Assembly: GCA_021234155.1 (NCBI GenBank)
Contig: JAJEKV010000099.1
Coordinates: forward strand, 3,505,453 to 3,569,452
Direction of reading: 5' to 3'
DNA length: 64,000 nucleotides
Origin: Isoetes taiwanensis
Lineage: Eukaryota > Streptophyta > Lycopodiopsida > Isoetales > Isoetaceae
Below the pieces are notes generated by a model. The model saw only the letters and a list, made by a program, of their open reading frames with translations, was not told the origin of the DNA and searched no databases. Below are positions 1-12,179 of the stretch, one piece after another (position 1 is the stretch's first letter; every line of letters begins with the position of its first letter). The position numbers and the translations under genes were made by a program.

Positions 1-1140
1 TTAGAGCTCAAATAACATTTAACCTAACAATGGGATCCATTGACTGAGCGAGTTGTATAACTATACTCACTTCATCAGACTGGAAAACGACTATTTTATG
101 TGGTATGGAGTCTAGAACCACATTGCTAATAGCACTTTAAAGTCGCAGCCTACAATTATAAACCTTAGGCATGTTAGAAAATCTCCCTAGACTGGTAAAA
201 GATAATAAATTGAATGCATAAAATTACGCTCGCTTGAACGACACAAGAGTAGTCATCTAGCAATCTAAACAACAGCCACACCGAACGTTCGTCAGTCAAG
301 CTTGTATGCAGATTCTGCATCCTTAAGTAAACAGAACTGCGTGTAAGCAGGATCATTAGCCATGTCATAAGAGGAAAGAAGACATTTATTCGCAAAAGTG
401 TAGGGATCGGATTTCATCAAGTATTTATTTTGCTTCACTTTGATCTTAGTCATAAAAACAACATACATACAACTTATAGTCTAGCTTAACGTTCGATGAA
501 CTATAGTAGCTAATTCATGATCTGTAGATGGTTATTAAGGGTTCCAGTTGCCAGTTTCAACACAAAGCAATTTAAAGAATAAGGGCATGTGCAAGTTTGC
601 TTTAATGTCGTTTATCTGAGACAATGGGCTTCTATTAGTGTGAAGTATTTTTTCATGTTTTTTCATGTATGTTTTTCAAGTTAGTAGGGATGTGCAATTT
701 GATGGGCGTGAGGATGGGTGCAGATCCTTGTACAAATAGAGGATGGCGCGAGGATTCGTAACTCGGGTGAGTTCCTTAACCAGGTCTGTGTTATATGATG
801 TACCTAAACTGGGGAGTACAACAGAAAGCGTGAGGGGCATAGAGGAATTAGAACGCATACTAACAGTCACATAGTTTGCAAAAAACGCCAAGATATTTCA
901 TGTTCTTTTAGTTGTAATAGGACATTTTATCAATATCAATCAATCTTATCAATCTTATCTTATCTTATTAATTTGGGATTATCTGGTCTGGAGAAAAACT
1001 TTTTTGGAATTTTTCCTGGATCATTTCCCTAAGGTTTTGGGGTTTTTGATCGCTCGGAAAAAAAATCCGACTTTGCAAAAATTGGGGAAAAAAAAATGAG
1101 TGCAATCAGGTTTCAATTTTTGCATTTGCCCCCTTTCTGT
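1..1140. other. AT-rich sequence, no gene seen
   Basis: No reading frame here has the look of a coding exon and no element terminus was found. The only local structure is a short run of atc/ttatc repeats near 935-970. It is probably host intergenic or intronic DNA. Confidence 0.5.
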
Positions 1141-1203
1141 TTTTGGCATGCATATGCCACGATTGCAGGCCGAAGGCCCTCCTATCCGATTACATATGGC
1201 GAG

Positions 1204-3327
1204 GAGGAAGCATGCACGCAAATGGCGATTCCGGTCCTTTTAGCTCCAGCTTAGTTACCTTCGCAGATGGCGATTCCGGTCCTTTTAGCTCCAGCTTAGT
1301 TACCTTCGCAGGCATCAATATTATGATGATGATGAGCCAGAATGGATTTAGAAGAGAAAGGCAACGGATGATTTCTGAAATGTATAGATCGGCTGGCACT
1401 ATTTCGGCCCACTGCCTAGCTTACAAAGCTACCTGCAGGTAATTCCTTATCTTAAACCAAGGATATTCTTCCCTCATATTTAGAACTTTCTAGAGATGAA
1501 TGCAAACCTAAGTGCATAATCACTGCAGTTTTCCTTTACATCATATTTGGTTATATCTATTGTAGAGCTTTGAAGTTTGATGGCATGCCTGTTTGTAAGA
1601 ACGACCCATGCAAATAAATCTGATGCTTCTTCTGTCATTTATTATGCAGCAAAGGCATCTTTCTCTAGTATTGGAGCTGAGGCGTTCCGAATATATCAAG
1701 CTCCAGAAGTGGCTTTATTGAGTTGCAATAGGTTTGTTAGTTTGCCCTTACCTTGGAGCAAGAAATAGATTATTTGCTATCTTTGCTTATGTAGCATTTC
1801 GAAATCTATCTTTGCATTTTCACGATTTTTTGAAATTGCTCATATATTTATTGTCTTTCCTGCAATTTTGAAATGGCATAGTGCATTTGTCGTTTATCAG
1901 ATTGAGTCTCACCCATCCATTATTGTTTGACAACCGTTCATTCTTCTTCCAAAATTATGAAAGTCACCATGCCAACAGTTCATTTGTTTTCTAAAATCGT
2001 GAGAGAGTCACCTTGCCAACACTATGCCATTCCTAATGATTTACTGAATTTCTGCAGGGGTATTACTTCCATTTAATATAAAGTACAAGTTCGACTCATC
2101 TAAGATGGTGTATTTTAGGGTTAGTCCCTTTTAATAGAATAGATTCTGTTCTTTCTTGCCATAGTAAAATGCAACTCAAGAAGATGTGAAGGTGTTCAAC
2201 GTGCCAACACTGAAAATGGATGATCGCAGTGTTTGTTTTATTGTCTTAAATACCCTTGAAGCACTATAAGCATAACAAATCTGTTGAAAAAACTTCATAA
2301 TAAATTCGTTGAAAAAACTTAGAACTTGATACAAGGAACATGTTGCAGCGCCTTTCAAGGAGTGCGTCACTAAACTAAAGTTGAAAAGGTATGCTCAGCT
2401 TAGAGTTTATGACACATTCCTATTTTTTGTTCAAACCCTGTGCATCTAAGAAAGGCACTTGATGTTCAATGCATTGTAATTTCCAGAATTTATAGTACAG
2501 ATTCCTAGGCAGCTATCAGTTTACGAGCTTACGAGCTAAAGCATGTTCTGGCATAGGTAGATAGCAGAACAGGATGAAGTTACAATGTGCATACATTTGC
2601 ACATAGCTTTTAATCTCAAATAAATTGATTGGTATTTCTGATCTTGCAAAAATTAATGTATTTTTGTTCCCTATGCTCTTGGTTTCTAATCCATTCTTAG
2701 TTGGAGGATTGATGCAGTTTGCCTACGTGAGAAGCAAGGGAGAGATCATTTGGTGCTTGATGCTTCTGATTTCCAAGGTCCTCATGCAAGACCAGTACTG
2801 CAGAACAGGCGAGATAGACCTTCCCAAGCAGTGTCTTCTTAGTAAGAAAAGCACCTCTCTTAGAAGTCCTTACACCTCCGGTGCTTGACGATTTTGCACT
2901 TTTATCTCACCTCACAAAGGCCTTTGCGCAATCTAATAATTTTTCTGGATTTTCCAGCTCCATCCCATGGATATCATGACCAATGAGTAACCATCTCTCT
3001 TTTTTCTTTTTGTTTCTGCTTCTCTGTTTTCTACTGAGACTGAATTGTTTGGAGGGGTTGTTACTTTGTACGATTTCTTTTTGTCGATGGAGTATATCTT
3101 CTTTTTTGATTAGTCATCGTTCTGCTCTTCTTGTGGCATGACCAGATATTGTGGTCAATGGTGTTGAGCTTCCACATGTCCTTGACTGGATTGTAGCTCA
3201 GTACCTTGCATTTACATCAGATGAAAGGCTGCAGAAGCAAAGAAAGAGGTGGAATTTTGTGAGAGAGTCAAAGTAGTTGAAACATTATCGCCAGCTGAAT
3301 TTGGAAGCAAGAGGTTCTGTGTATTTT
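1204..3327 (+). other. Possible exon fragments of an unidentified host gene
   Basis: Several short open stretches have plausible splice borders: about 1204-1439 (ends before gtaattcc), 1567-1731 (after tgtag, before gtttgtta), 2717-2888, and 3147-3327 (after accag). The last reads VVNGVELPHVLDWIVAQYL and continues into a charged stretch before a gttctgtg donor. No family is recognised and frames do not join cleanly, so this may be a decayed gene, a non-coding transcript or chance. The two-gene transposon inserts at 3379, just after the last candidate exon. Possible continuation exons lie beyond its right end, near 18240-18980. Confidence 0.25.
1222..1311. repeat. 45-bp tandem duplication, two copies
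   Basis: Two consecutive identical 45-bp units begin with atggcgattccgg and end with ccttcgcag (1222-1266 and 1267-1311). The unit length is a multiple of three and the plus-strand frame stays open through both, so the duplication would be silent for frame if this is an exon. Confidence 0.9.
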
Positions 3328-3378
3328 TTGTTTCAAATATCAACTACAATCTATGCAACATGTTGTTGCTCTATAAAT

Positions 3379-3421
3379 GGGTGCTTTTTTTTTTGACCTA
3401 CTCAAAAAATCATGTCGCGAC
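3379..3421 (+). repeat. Left terminal inverted repeat of the two-gene transposon
   Basis: It contains GGGTGC, a T run, TTGACCTAC and TCGCGAC. It pairs with 18155-18190 with a gap of several bases before TCGCGAC. Immediately internal are two GGTGCTG words, matched on the right end by GGTGCTG words at 18134 and 18144. Confidence 0.7.
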
Positions 3422-3671
3422 ATTGGTGCTGGTAAGGTGCTGATACCCGTCATAAAAGTTTTTCGACGGCCCTTCACGTTTCGTCAAGCACTTCACCCAC
3501 CATAGCCAGCCTTGAGCGGGAGTCAAGATCCATCATTCCTGCTATTTTTGGCCAAGTCATCGATCCCGAAATTTTAGTTTGCAATCTCCAATTCGAATTG
3601 GAATTTCCCCGCCCAATTCAAATGCTGCACCTTCAGAATTATGTTGTTTCAGCGTTTCTTGAAGCACAGCT

Positions 3672-6600
3672 ATGGTTCTTGAGTTGAGAGATGAATTCTT
3701 TGCTTCTGTGTCCAAGCATTGTGCACACTTTGATGCCCAGGGAATGCTGGCGGGCATGCAAGAGTTCGTCAACAATTCCAAGCGATTTCTTGAGTGTTGT
3801 TCACAATTTGCAGAAAATTACCTTGAAGAATCACCTACACAAATCGAAGCTGGTACTCACATTTCATATGAAACAGTGGATTTCACAAGGAATGAAGAAA
3901 CTACATATGAAGTCGAAAATTCAGATCAAGAATTCCATCATGAAGATGAAAGACAAGGTAGTCCTTGTTAAATGCTTCTGCTATTAAATTGCGATTTTTT
4001 TTGCTGACTGATGTAATGTATAGCTTTTCAGTGGAACAGAGTTCATTCAATGGTGCTGAATTTATGGACTTTGAACATGATTTCAACATGTCGAGTATGC
4101 AATTTAAATTTGTTACTTGGTTTATGAAAACTAAACTGACATGCTAAAATTACAGGAGAATATGGTGGAATATCAAATGAGGATGATGAAGTTATGGATG
4201 TTGGCAATGCTGTAGAGGTTGGATCTGACTGTCACTGTCATAATACAGGTACTTGCTATAATAGAGGTATTTGCATTGATAAATTTCGTTCTAACTGTAG
4301 TTAGAATTGCAGTGCTTGCAAACCAAGAGAATTATGAAGCCGCTTTCAAAAAAAGACAGGCCGAAATCAGGAGGATTCAAAGACAGAAAAAAAGAGAAGT
4401 GGATGCTGCAACTGGCAACTTAGGTGCAGTTGCAAATGATGCTATTGTTGGTAAGAAAGGTTCATTCAGCAGTTGGAAGAAAAGAAAGTTGTCAAAAGAA
4501 TTAGGCAAGCTTGTGAACGAATTGTGTGAGAATGCTACATCTGAAGAAAGAGTGGAAATTCTAGGGGGTGCTAGAAAGTGGATACCTGAACTAGATCTCT
4601 CAAATAGCAAAGAATTAAACACAATGAAAACAATCATTAACAATTTGAGGGAGTCTTTTGCAGCTCATAAGTATTCAAAAAATACAGATGTGTGGAGAGC
4701 AAGAAGTGCTGCAATGACTTTTACAGTCAATGGTGAAACTAACAAGTCTGCTTTTGCCAAGCAAATGAATCTGAATAGGAAGATTGTGTCAGTTGCAGTA
4801 AATAGAAGATTGGCTGCAGAGCATGGTAGTGGACCATGGTCCATGTTCAAGAAGAATACTAGATTTGACAGACTCTCTTATGATGAGAGGAAACTAATAG
4901 TTGACTTTTGGAGAGATAACACACGAGTGTCTCCATGCAAGAAACATGTAATAAGGATTAGAGTGGTTGAAGGATTCAAGATCATGCATCCATTACACTT
5001 CCTGGAGGATACTCAGGTTAGTTTGATTGCACATGCTGGATGTTGTTACAATTGCTGTAATTGCCGTAATTCTGCTGTAATTGCTCTAATTGCTGTAATT
5101 CTTGTGTCTGTTTTTGCAAGTTTCATTTTACCAGCGTTTTAGAAGGGAGTATCCTAAGTTTAAGGTTTCTTTCTCAGTTTTTCATGCCTTGAAACCCCTT
5201 TATGTCAGGAAAGTAAAGGACAGAGAGACATGCTATTGTGTGTATCATATGAGAGCAGATTTTATTCGACTTGCAATGAACAAAGTAAGAAATGATGAAA
5301 AAATTTATGGTCCAAATTGTAAATGCACGTGTGAAGTTTGTGGTCCTGGACCAACATGCATGGCAAGGAAGAGCACCTATGCTTCAACAAGTGAGCTTTG
5401 GAGGTCTCTTGTTTGTCCAAGAGATGAAAGTGAAGAATAGTATGCACATGACTGCCTAACTCTCAAGTGCAATAATTGTGGACCTAGCAAGCTGCCAACA
5501 TGTCCAAAAGAAGTGAATTTCAAAAATGGTATGCAGGTGGAGTGGAAGACATATGACAAGGTACTAAGATTGTTGCTGTTTTTTATGCTTCATTATGGTG
5601 TAGCTTTATTTTTTATTTCTGTATTTGTTGTAGATATATGAATCTGTAGAAGAACCTGATGGCAAAGGAGGTTATAAGCTGGGAAAAAAACCAGTCACTA
5701 AACTGGTTTACAAGACCACAAGTGCTGCTGATATTTTCCAGAATGCCAGAACAGTGCTGAAAGAATTCATTCCACACAACTATGAGGCTAGATGGCAGGC
5801 CAGGCAATTCAAGGAGTGTTTGGAAACATTTCCAAAGGATGCAATAGTTTCAGTGATTGATTTTGCTGAAAATTACAGCTTCAAGATTCAGCAAGAAATT
5901 CAAAGTCTGCATTGGAGGAATGATCAGTGCACAATTTTAGTGCATATATCATATAGACATGCCACCAAAAGTGATGACCCTAAATTGGATGAAGATGAAA
6001 GAAGAATCATCAAAGAAGCTCCCTTCTACATTTCAGATGACAGGGAACATGACACTTTGTTTATGCAACATTGTTTAAACAGTCATGCAGCATTTTTGTC
6101 CAGCAAACAAATCAAGTACAGCAGACATATTGTTTGGTCTGATGGATGTTCTAGCCAGTGGAAAGGAAGTAGAACATTTTACTTTCTAGGAAGAAATTAT
6201 CAAACTAGTGGCATCCCAATAACTTGGAATTATTTTGCTTCTTATCATGGGAAAGGTAACTTTCATTTTCAAGCACCTAGAGTTAATGTTCATTTCCAGC
6301 ACTAATCTGATAGAGAAACAGGTGAACATGATGGTGCTGGAGCTGTCATTAAGAGAGCCCTAACTCATGAGATGTTAAAACAAAATTCTGTGCCACTTAG
6401 AAATGCACATGATGTAGTGGTTTTTTGCAAAAAACATTTCAGTGATAACATGACAACAATAGAAGGCAAGGACAGATACAGGTATGCTGTTGAACTGCTG
6501 GATTTTTATACATTCCAATTTGCTGAGCTTGTGAATGCTTGTGTTTGACAGATTGTTTTGGGAAGTTGGCATAGGAGATGTTGATAGAAGTGAAAGGCAT

Positions 6601-7299
6601 GATTGTGCAACTCTATCTGGCTCTAGCAAATTTCATTCCATCAGGCCTACTCAAAGAACTGACCCGACTCAAGTGGCACATATGAACTTCACTTGTTTCT
6701 ATCATAACTGCTGGTTAGGGAAATATGCAAAGTGTCCCTACATTGCTAGAATAGGCACGTGGTCATACTATGAATTAAAACCTATGGGTGCTAGCTATGT
6801 TGAGGAAGTTGTTGAAGGCCCTGTTTTTGAAGGAGATCATGAGTGGAAATCAGATATCATTGCTGTTGGAGATAACTTTGCTGTCAATGCTGAGCCTAAC
6901 AACAAAGAAAAAGTAGACTTTTATATTTTAAAATGCACTAGAACAAAGCATGTTATAGAGAAAGCATACAAGGATCCTTGGGGGCAAAAGTTTGGTAGGA
7001 ATGAAGTAGTTGTTACTGGAAAGTATTACAAGTTAATTAATGGTAACTTGTATGAATTGCTAGAACATGAGCCAGAGTGCAGTGTATACAGCCATTTGGT
7101 TTTGGCTGTTAATTTTGATATGACCAGATTGAGGAACAACCCGTTTCAGCTCCCTGACATTGTGGAAGATCAAATTATGGATAGCTTGCATCAAAGCACA
7201 TCCATTTATACTCAAGAAGTTTTAGAGTCTAAAGGAAATGATCTGAAAGGAAAGAAGAAATCAAAAGCAAAAGTAGCAAAAGGCAAAGATGCTTTGTGA
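3672..7299 (+). pseudogene. D-D-E transposase-like gene, 8 exons, one premature stop
   Basis: Exons inferred from GT-AG borders and frame are 3672-3957, 4032-4094, 4156-4248, 4301-5016, 5135-5560, 5634-6255, 6322-6481 and 6552-7299. All phases agree and the total is 3114 nt (1037 aa plus stop). The N-terminus is acidic, followed by a basic region rich in K and R (QRQKKREVD, SSWKKRKLSKELGK) and a helix-turn-helix-like stretch (KSAFAKQMNLNRKIVSVAVN). Next come paired cysteine clusters (CKCTCEVCGPGPTC and CLTLKCNNCGPSKLPTC), likely metal binding. The catalytic candidates are D604 in VIDFAENY, D698 in WSDGCSSQW and E737 in GKGEHDG, the last formed across an intron. The C-terminal tail is lysine-rich. 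TAG at 5438-5440 (codon 488) truncates the protein before the catalytic core; no intron can remove it. Everything else is intact, so the break is recent or a sequence error. Confidence 0.75.
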
Positions 7300-8045
7300 T
7301 TCAAACTGTAAACCCTAAACCAATTTGTAAATTGTGAACCATATTGTAAATTGTAAATCATATTGTAAATTTGTAGTCATATTGAAGTTGTCATAATTCA
7401 TATGTAATCAAATTGGTTGTCAATCATAAACAATCATAAACAAATATGTAAGGTTCCATAAACAATCATATGTAACCATAAACATATATGTAAACAATCA
7501 TATTGGTTGTCAATCATAAACAATCATAAACAAATATGTAACCATAAACAATCATATGTAAACAATCATATTGCTAGATAGCGATCAATCATAAACAATC
7601 ATTACTTGGAATGTAAACCTTAATAGTTGGAATGTAAACCTTATATTCATGTACACCTTATATTCATATGTACACCTTATATTCATGGAATGTAAACCTT
7701 AAATTCATATGTAAACATTGCTATCAATCATAAACCTTGCTGGGGTTATACATATGTAAACCTTGCTATTCATTGCTATTCATATGTAAACCTTCCTATT
7801 ATGTAATACATAAACCTTATACATAAACCCTTTTACATAAACCTTTTACATAAACCTTATATTAATGTAAACCTTTTACATAAACCTTATGTAAAACTTA
7901 TATTAGTGTAAACCTTACATATTCATGGAATGTAAACCTTATATTAGTGTAAACCTTGCTATTACATAAATATACAAAAAACATGTCAACACTATGGAAC
8001 AAAATTGTGTTGCATGTATACAAGATCCACATAATATTTTAAAAA
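7300..8045. repeat. AT-rich degenerate tandem repeats between convergent genes
   Basis: Words such as caatcataaacaa, catatgtaaac and taaaccttatattcat recur dozens of times in shifting order between the stop codon of the transposase-like gene and the 3' end of its convergent partner. There is no coding signal. It probably contains both genes' 3' ends and expanded by slippage. Confidence 0.8.
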
Positions 8046-8577
8046 GAAAACATCCTCATAATATCCTCCTGGTAGATGCTGATAAGATGCCTGGTAGATG
8101 CTGAAAGACTGCTAAATTCCAGAAAGTCTTGCCTTTTTAAAAGCAAGATAATTTTCCTCCAGTGTACCACCTGGAAGGATTTCTTCTTCAGAATCTGCTC
8201 CTTTATCCTGTGATAAATCTGCTCCTTTATCCTCTTCAGCATCATTGTTCTTTACATCTCCAGCATCTTGATCTTCTATAGGCTCCAACCTTGCATCTTC
8301 AGCAGAAGCTTTCACAGCAATGTTAGACACATTTCTTGCAACAAGAATTCAATATTAACTACAACTAAATTGAACATGGACTACTATTCAAATTTTCGCT
8401 TAGACTTACCATTTTTCTTCAGTGCTCCAGGCTTGTTTCTTGCAAGGGTCTTCTTGTCTGCAGGTTGTCCAGTGCTGCCAGGGGTCTTCTTGTCTGCAAG
8501 ATTAATTTAAAATTAATGTAACTTAAAGAGAAGTTATAATACTAAAACTAAATGTGTACCTTTTATGGGAGACATGT

Positions 8578-9130
8578 CACTACAAGAGGATAGGCTTTTT
8601 GTGTCAAGCCCTGCGTCACTACCTTTTAAGGTTCGTCAGATTTGTGTCAAAAGCTTGAAAGTGACACAAATTAATTTGATTGCGTCAATACTTGTGTCAG
8701 TATAGTTGTGTCAACAACAACGCCATTTTTGTCACATATTTGTGTCAAAATTTTAATAATTTTTTGTTAGCATTTGTAATGACGATTACATTATGTATTG
8801 TGAAAGGATTGTGACATAATTTAAGTCAAGAATAACAATAAGTTTATGTCCACTATAACATCACTAGTTCTAAAGTTTTGAGTCAATTTTGTAATATTTT
8901 TGTGTCACATTTTATGATAGCTTCTTGTCACCTTTTGTAAAACGTTTGTGTCATTTTACAGTGTCAGACACATTGGCAATTTTATATAAATTTTCTATTA
9001 TATATTGTGGCACTTACGTATCATGATTGCATCAAAGAAGTGTCAATATAGTGACATTGTGAATTAGAAATGCATAGACATCTTGACACAAAAGGGGTTA
9101 AGTCTGACACAAATGTGCCACTAGCTAGTA
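8578..9130. repeat. Left subterminal repeat array of the CACTA element
   Basis: TGTGTCA and its complement TGACACA recur many times here (for example 8600, 8644, 8661, 8692, 8708, 8892), interspersed with AT-rich sequence. Such clusters are the usual transposase-binding region of CACTA elements. Confidence 0.8.
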
Positions 9131-9284
9131 TGAGGAAAACAACATTGCAAATAAACTGGCACACCATACTATGCATACCCTATTAGACCTTGACTTCAAC
9201 CTCAATGCACACCATACTATGCACACCTTATTACAAACTATTAGTGCATTCTACAAATGATTTTGCAGAAGCTTAAGCTTTGGA

Positions 9285-9680
9285 AAATGAAGCTTGAATT
9301 TGCGCATTGTCGATGTACTAGAGGCAAATCCTGCCTTGGATGTAGAACATGCAGCTAACTTCTTTACAGATGTTATGCATATTCAGAGGCCCGCCATTGT
9401 TACAGCGCGCAGGGTTGGGGCTCAGAGGCCAGACCGTCCCTGCCATATCGTCGTGCGGTTCAATAGCCCACAGGACATGCTGTATGTCCTTCAGCATGGA
9501 AGTCATCTAAAAGACACCCAGTTCTCAGTTTAGGAGGATCTCTCTCCACTTCAGCTGACCAGACGACGTCAGGAGTTGTGTAAGGTGCGAGAGGCTAGGC
9601 TACAGCGAAAGTGGACAGTGTACCGGGGAGGCACAGCTATTGTCCGAGATCAGTGGCATCAAAACCCATAGTTTGGCTAC
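9285..9680 (+). pseudogene. LINE ORF1-like fragment inside CACTA
   Basis: The plus-strand frame reads RPCHIVVRFNSPQDMLYVLQ and then, after an in-frame TAG at 9531-9533, EDLSPLQLTRRRQEL. The arrangement (RRVG, a short RNA-binding-like strand, a charged helix, then ED-L-PLQ with a basic run) resembles the C-terminal half of L1-type ORF1 proteins. It ends at a stop near 9669. It has no ORF2 neighbour, so it is a captured or inserted scrap. Confidence 0.45.
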
Positions 9681-9689
9681 CTTTAGCTC

Positions 9690-10700
9690 ACTGTGCTTGG
9701 GCACTTCATTATTATTTCTACTGTGTGTTTGTCATGTTTCTATTCTTTGTCTTTCGGCACTGTGATCGGACTTATGCCCGTCTCTTGTATTGGGTCCCAT
9801 AACCCGATTGGGTTTTCGCGGACGTTAGATATTTCTATCTATCTATTATTTACAATTTTAGACTGGCATGTTTTATGAATGCTACTATAATAAACTTATA
9901 ATAATATTTGAAGCCATTTGTGTTGATTCAAATGTGTATATTCATGTTTATAACACTTCCTATATTATATGTACAACCTCGAACTCTTACGTCACTTTCT
10001 CCCAGGTTGCATATCCATGCAGACACCCTCCCTGTCACCACCACCCATGCCAATGCTCTATCACCAAATCCTGGCCACTAATAGAATTTAGGAAGGTTTG
10101 ATAAGCTTCAATTATAATGCTTTAGAATTTTGAAATGATTTAGAATCCACGTATTCTGATTCATTACAAAAATTACCCATTGAAACACATTACACAAATC
10201 ACACACCCGTTATAAAGTTACATGGAAATTCGTTTCAATAGTAATTCGTTACAAAATTTGATATGTGTTACAAGTGCGCCATGCGTTTCAAACTAGTATA
10301 CATTGAAATGATGGGAAAAAACTCCAAAATACGATGTTTTGCTAAAATTAACAAAATGTCCCTAGTTTCAGGGTATTTTTTATATAAATAGTCATACCTT
10401 TTATGTTTTGATCCAAATGGGAATGTATCCTTCAGATGCATTGTAGATGAGAATGACATCTTTCCATCAAAGCTAAGATCACCTGAATCAGAGTCTGAAA
10501 TCGCAAGATATATTATTTTTAATATACAACAAAGATGTAAGGATTTCGGGATTTAGAGTTCAATATCTCCGTCCTTGCCCCAGGAACACTTGAAGTAGTG
10601 AAGGAAGCCTTGGACTATGCCAATCCTATCCATGGATTTATCATAGGCATGACCCATCTTCCTGATATGGGCAATGGCCATTAGAGCTACCGCTTGGTTG
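9690..10700. other. CACTA interior, no gene recognised
   Basis: AT-rich sequence with only short chance frames. The 10140-10320 stretch repeats the words cgttac, cattac and gttacaa in a loosely periodic way. No terminus or coding family was found. Confidence 0.5.
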
Positions 10701-10724
10701 AAGGAACTCTTTATCATGCCAATT

Positions 10725-10960
10725 GAAATTCTTTGCTCACAAGGGTGGCAATGCAAATGAGAGAGTAGCCAAGCTTATCAGTATGCAACATTCCAATTTT
10801 CGGCCATTGAAGTTGAGATGCGTCGAGGTGAATCAAGGGAATCACCCAATCCCAAAAGGCTCTGATTCTCGGGCAGAAGAACATATGCCCAATAATTTCA
10901 GCCCCACCACATTGAAGTGGGCAATTAGTGTTGTGCTAAATTCTTCTTTGTAGCAGGTAA
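10725..10960 (-). pseudogene. LINE reverse-transcriptase zinc-binding (zf-RVT) fragment
   Basis: On the minus strand one frame reads NCPLQCGGAEIIGHMFFCPR, followed by IRAFWDWVIPLIHLDASQLQ. The C-P-L-x-C ... E-x-x-x-H-x-F-x-x-C ... F-W-x-W spacing is that of the zf-RVT domain at the C-terminus of plant L1-type ORF2. Only this tail is present, with stops on both sides. It lies inside the CACTA element and is antisense to the ORF1-like scrap at 9285, so the two need not come from one LINE. Confidence 0.65.
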
Positions 10961-11334
10961 GACATGGTGGCAAGGCCGCTGCGCCAGCTAAGCCACATAA
11001 ATAACTGTACTTTCTTGGTGCAGTATGAAGACCAACATCGCTTGAGCTGCCTTGCTAGGTCCAGGCTTGTTTCCACATTTTCAACTGCCTCTTCATCCCT
11101 GTGGGGTGGGTTAGGTGGTAGTTAAGAGATGGATCCATTATTATAGTCTACCATCCATCATATTTTCTCCTCATTAACCTAGCGATTGGTTCATAAAAAC
11201 CAATGTTATTGAGTAGTGCATGTGTGACTTCAAAATACTTTAGTTTTGAACTGACACCAAGATGGACGTCGCACAAATTCAACTCTATAAGCAAATCAAT
11301 AAAGAGAAACCGCCGCGATAAATTTCTTGTGTAA

Positions 11335-11655
11335 CTAAGTTTACAACAAAGGGTGCCTCTTTTGACATAATGTTGAAATGCCAGGTTTATAATGATGGAA
11401 TGTGTTTGTTGTGAGTTTCAAGTCAATTCCATACTAGCAAAAAAGCCGCATAGGCAAATCTTATATGCATCTGTCAACATTATGTTGGAGAGTTGGTAAG
11501 TAGTCTTACAACCAAGTTACAACAATGGGTGTCTCCTTTGAGATAACGTTGGAATGTGAGTTTAATATATTAGAATGTGCTTGTTGTGGGTTTCAAGTCA
11601 ATCCCAAGCTAGCAAAGGGCCACATAGGCACGTCTTATATGCACCTAAGGACAAC
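11335..11655. repeat. Diverged direct repeat of about 130 bp in the CACTA interior
   Basis: About 11340-11480 and 11510-11650 share ordered blocks: acaacaa-gggtg, gtttcaagtcaat, ctagcaaa, cataggca and cttatatgca. There is no coding content. Sequence on either side (11000-11335 and 11655-12180) shows nothing recognisable. Confidence 0.75.
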
Positions 11656-12179
11656 CCCATAGATGTTGCACATTGTTTGTTTGGAGGAATGCTCCAACTT
11701 TTGTACTAGTCCGAAAGACATGTTTACGTGTGAGTGCTAGTTGATGTTGCAAAGAACATCTGGCTATGAGAAGGTGATGTCATTGATATATTATCTTTTT
11801 AACACAATGTCAGTGAAGAACTATTTTATAGCTTCTTCATTCGAATGACATTTAACTATGAAATGCAAAACACATTTGGCAGCATGGATGGAAATTTGAA
11901 CAAAGGAAGTTTGAAAGTATCGACCATGTTTTCTTTTTGAATTTTTATGTGCTTGTCCACATGCTGCTTATAACTTAAAGTCTGCTGCAGTTTTTTATAT
12001 TCACTAAACAAATTACTCCGCCCATATGAGACATTTTGTTCCATTGCAGTGGAGAAATGGGATAAGAAAGGAGATCAGATAATACAAGACTCTAGGGAAA
12101 ATCTTTGTAAGTAGCCCTAAGTTCCTTGAATACACAAAAGATACAAAAATAGCAGTATTGCAAATTAAATCGTTGTAAC

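Noticed and set aside
4219-5142. Apparent membrane segments at both ends of the frame at 4219-5142
   Set aside because: Both hydrophobic ends are translated intron sequence. Splice borders at 4249-4300 and 5017-5134 remove them and restore frame with neighbours.
5400-5480. A small intron or RNA editing removing the TAG at 5438
   Set aside because: The nearest GT...AG pair would span about 11 bases, and nuclear mRNA editing of this kind is not expected in plants.
10553-10756. Small frames around 10553-10953 as host genes
   Set aside because: The minus-strand zf-RVT pattern explains the region, and the listed frames are other-frame shadows.
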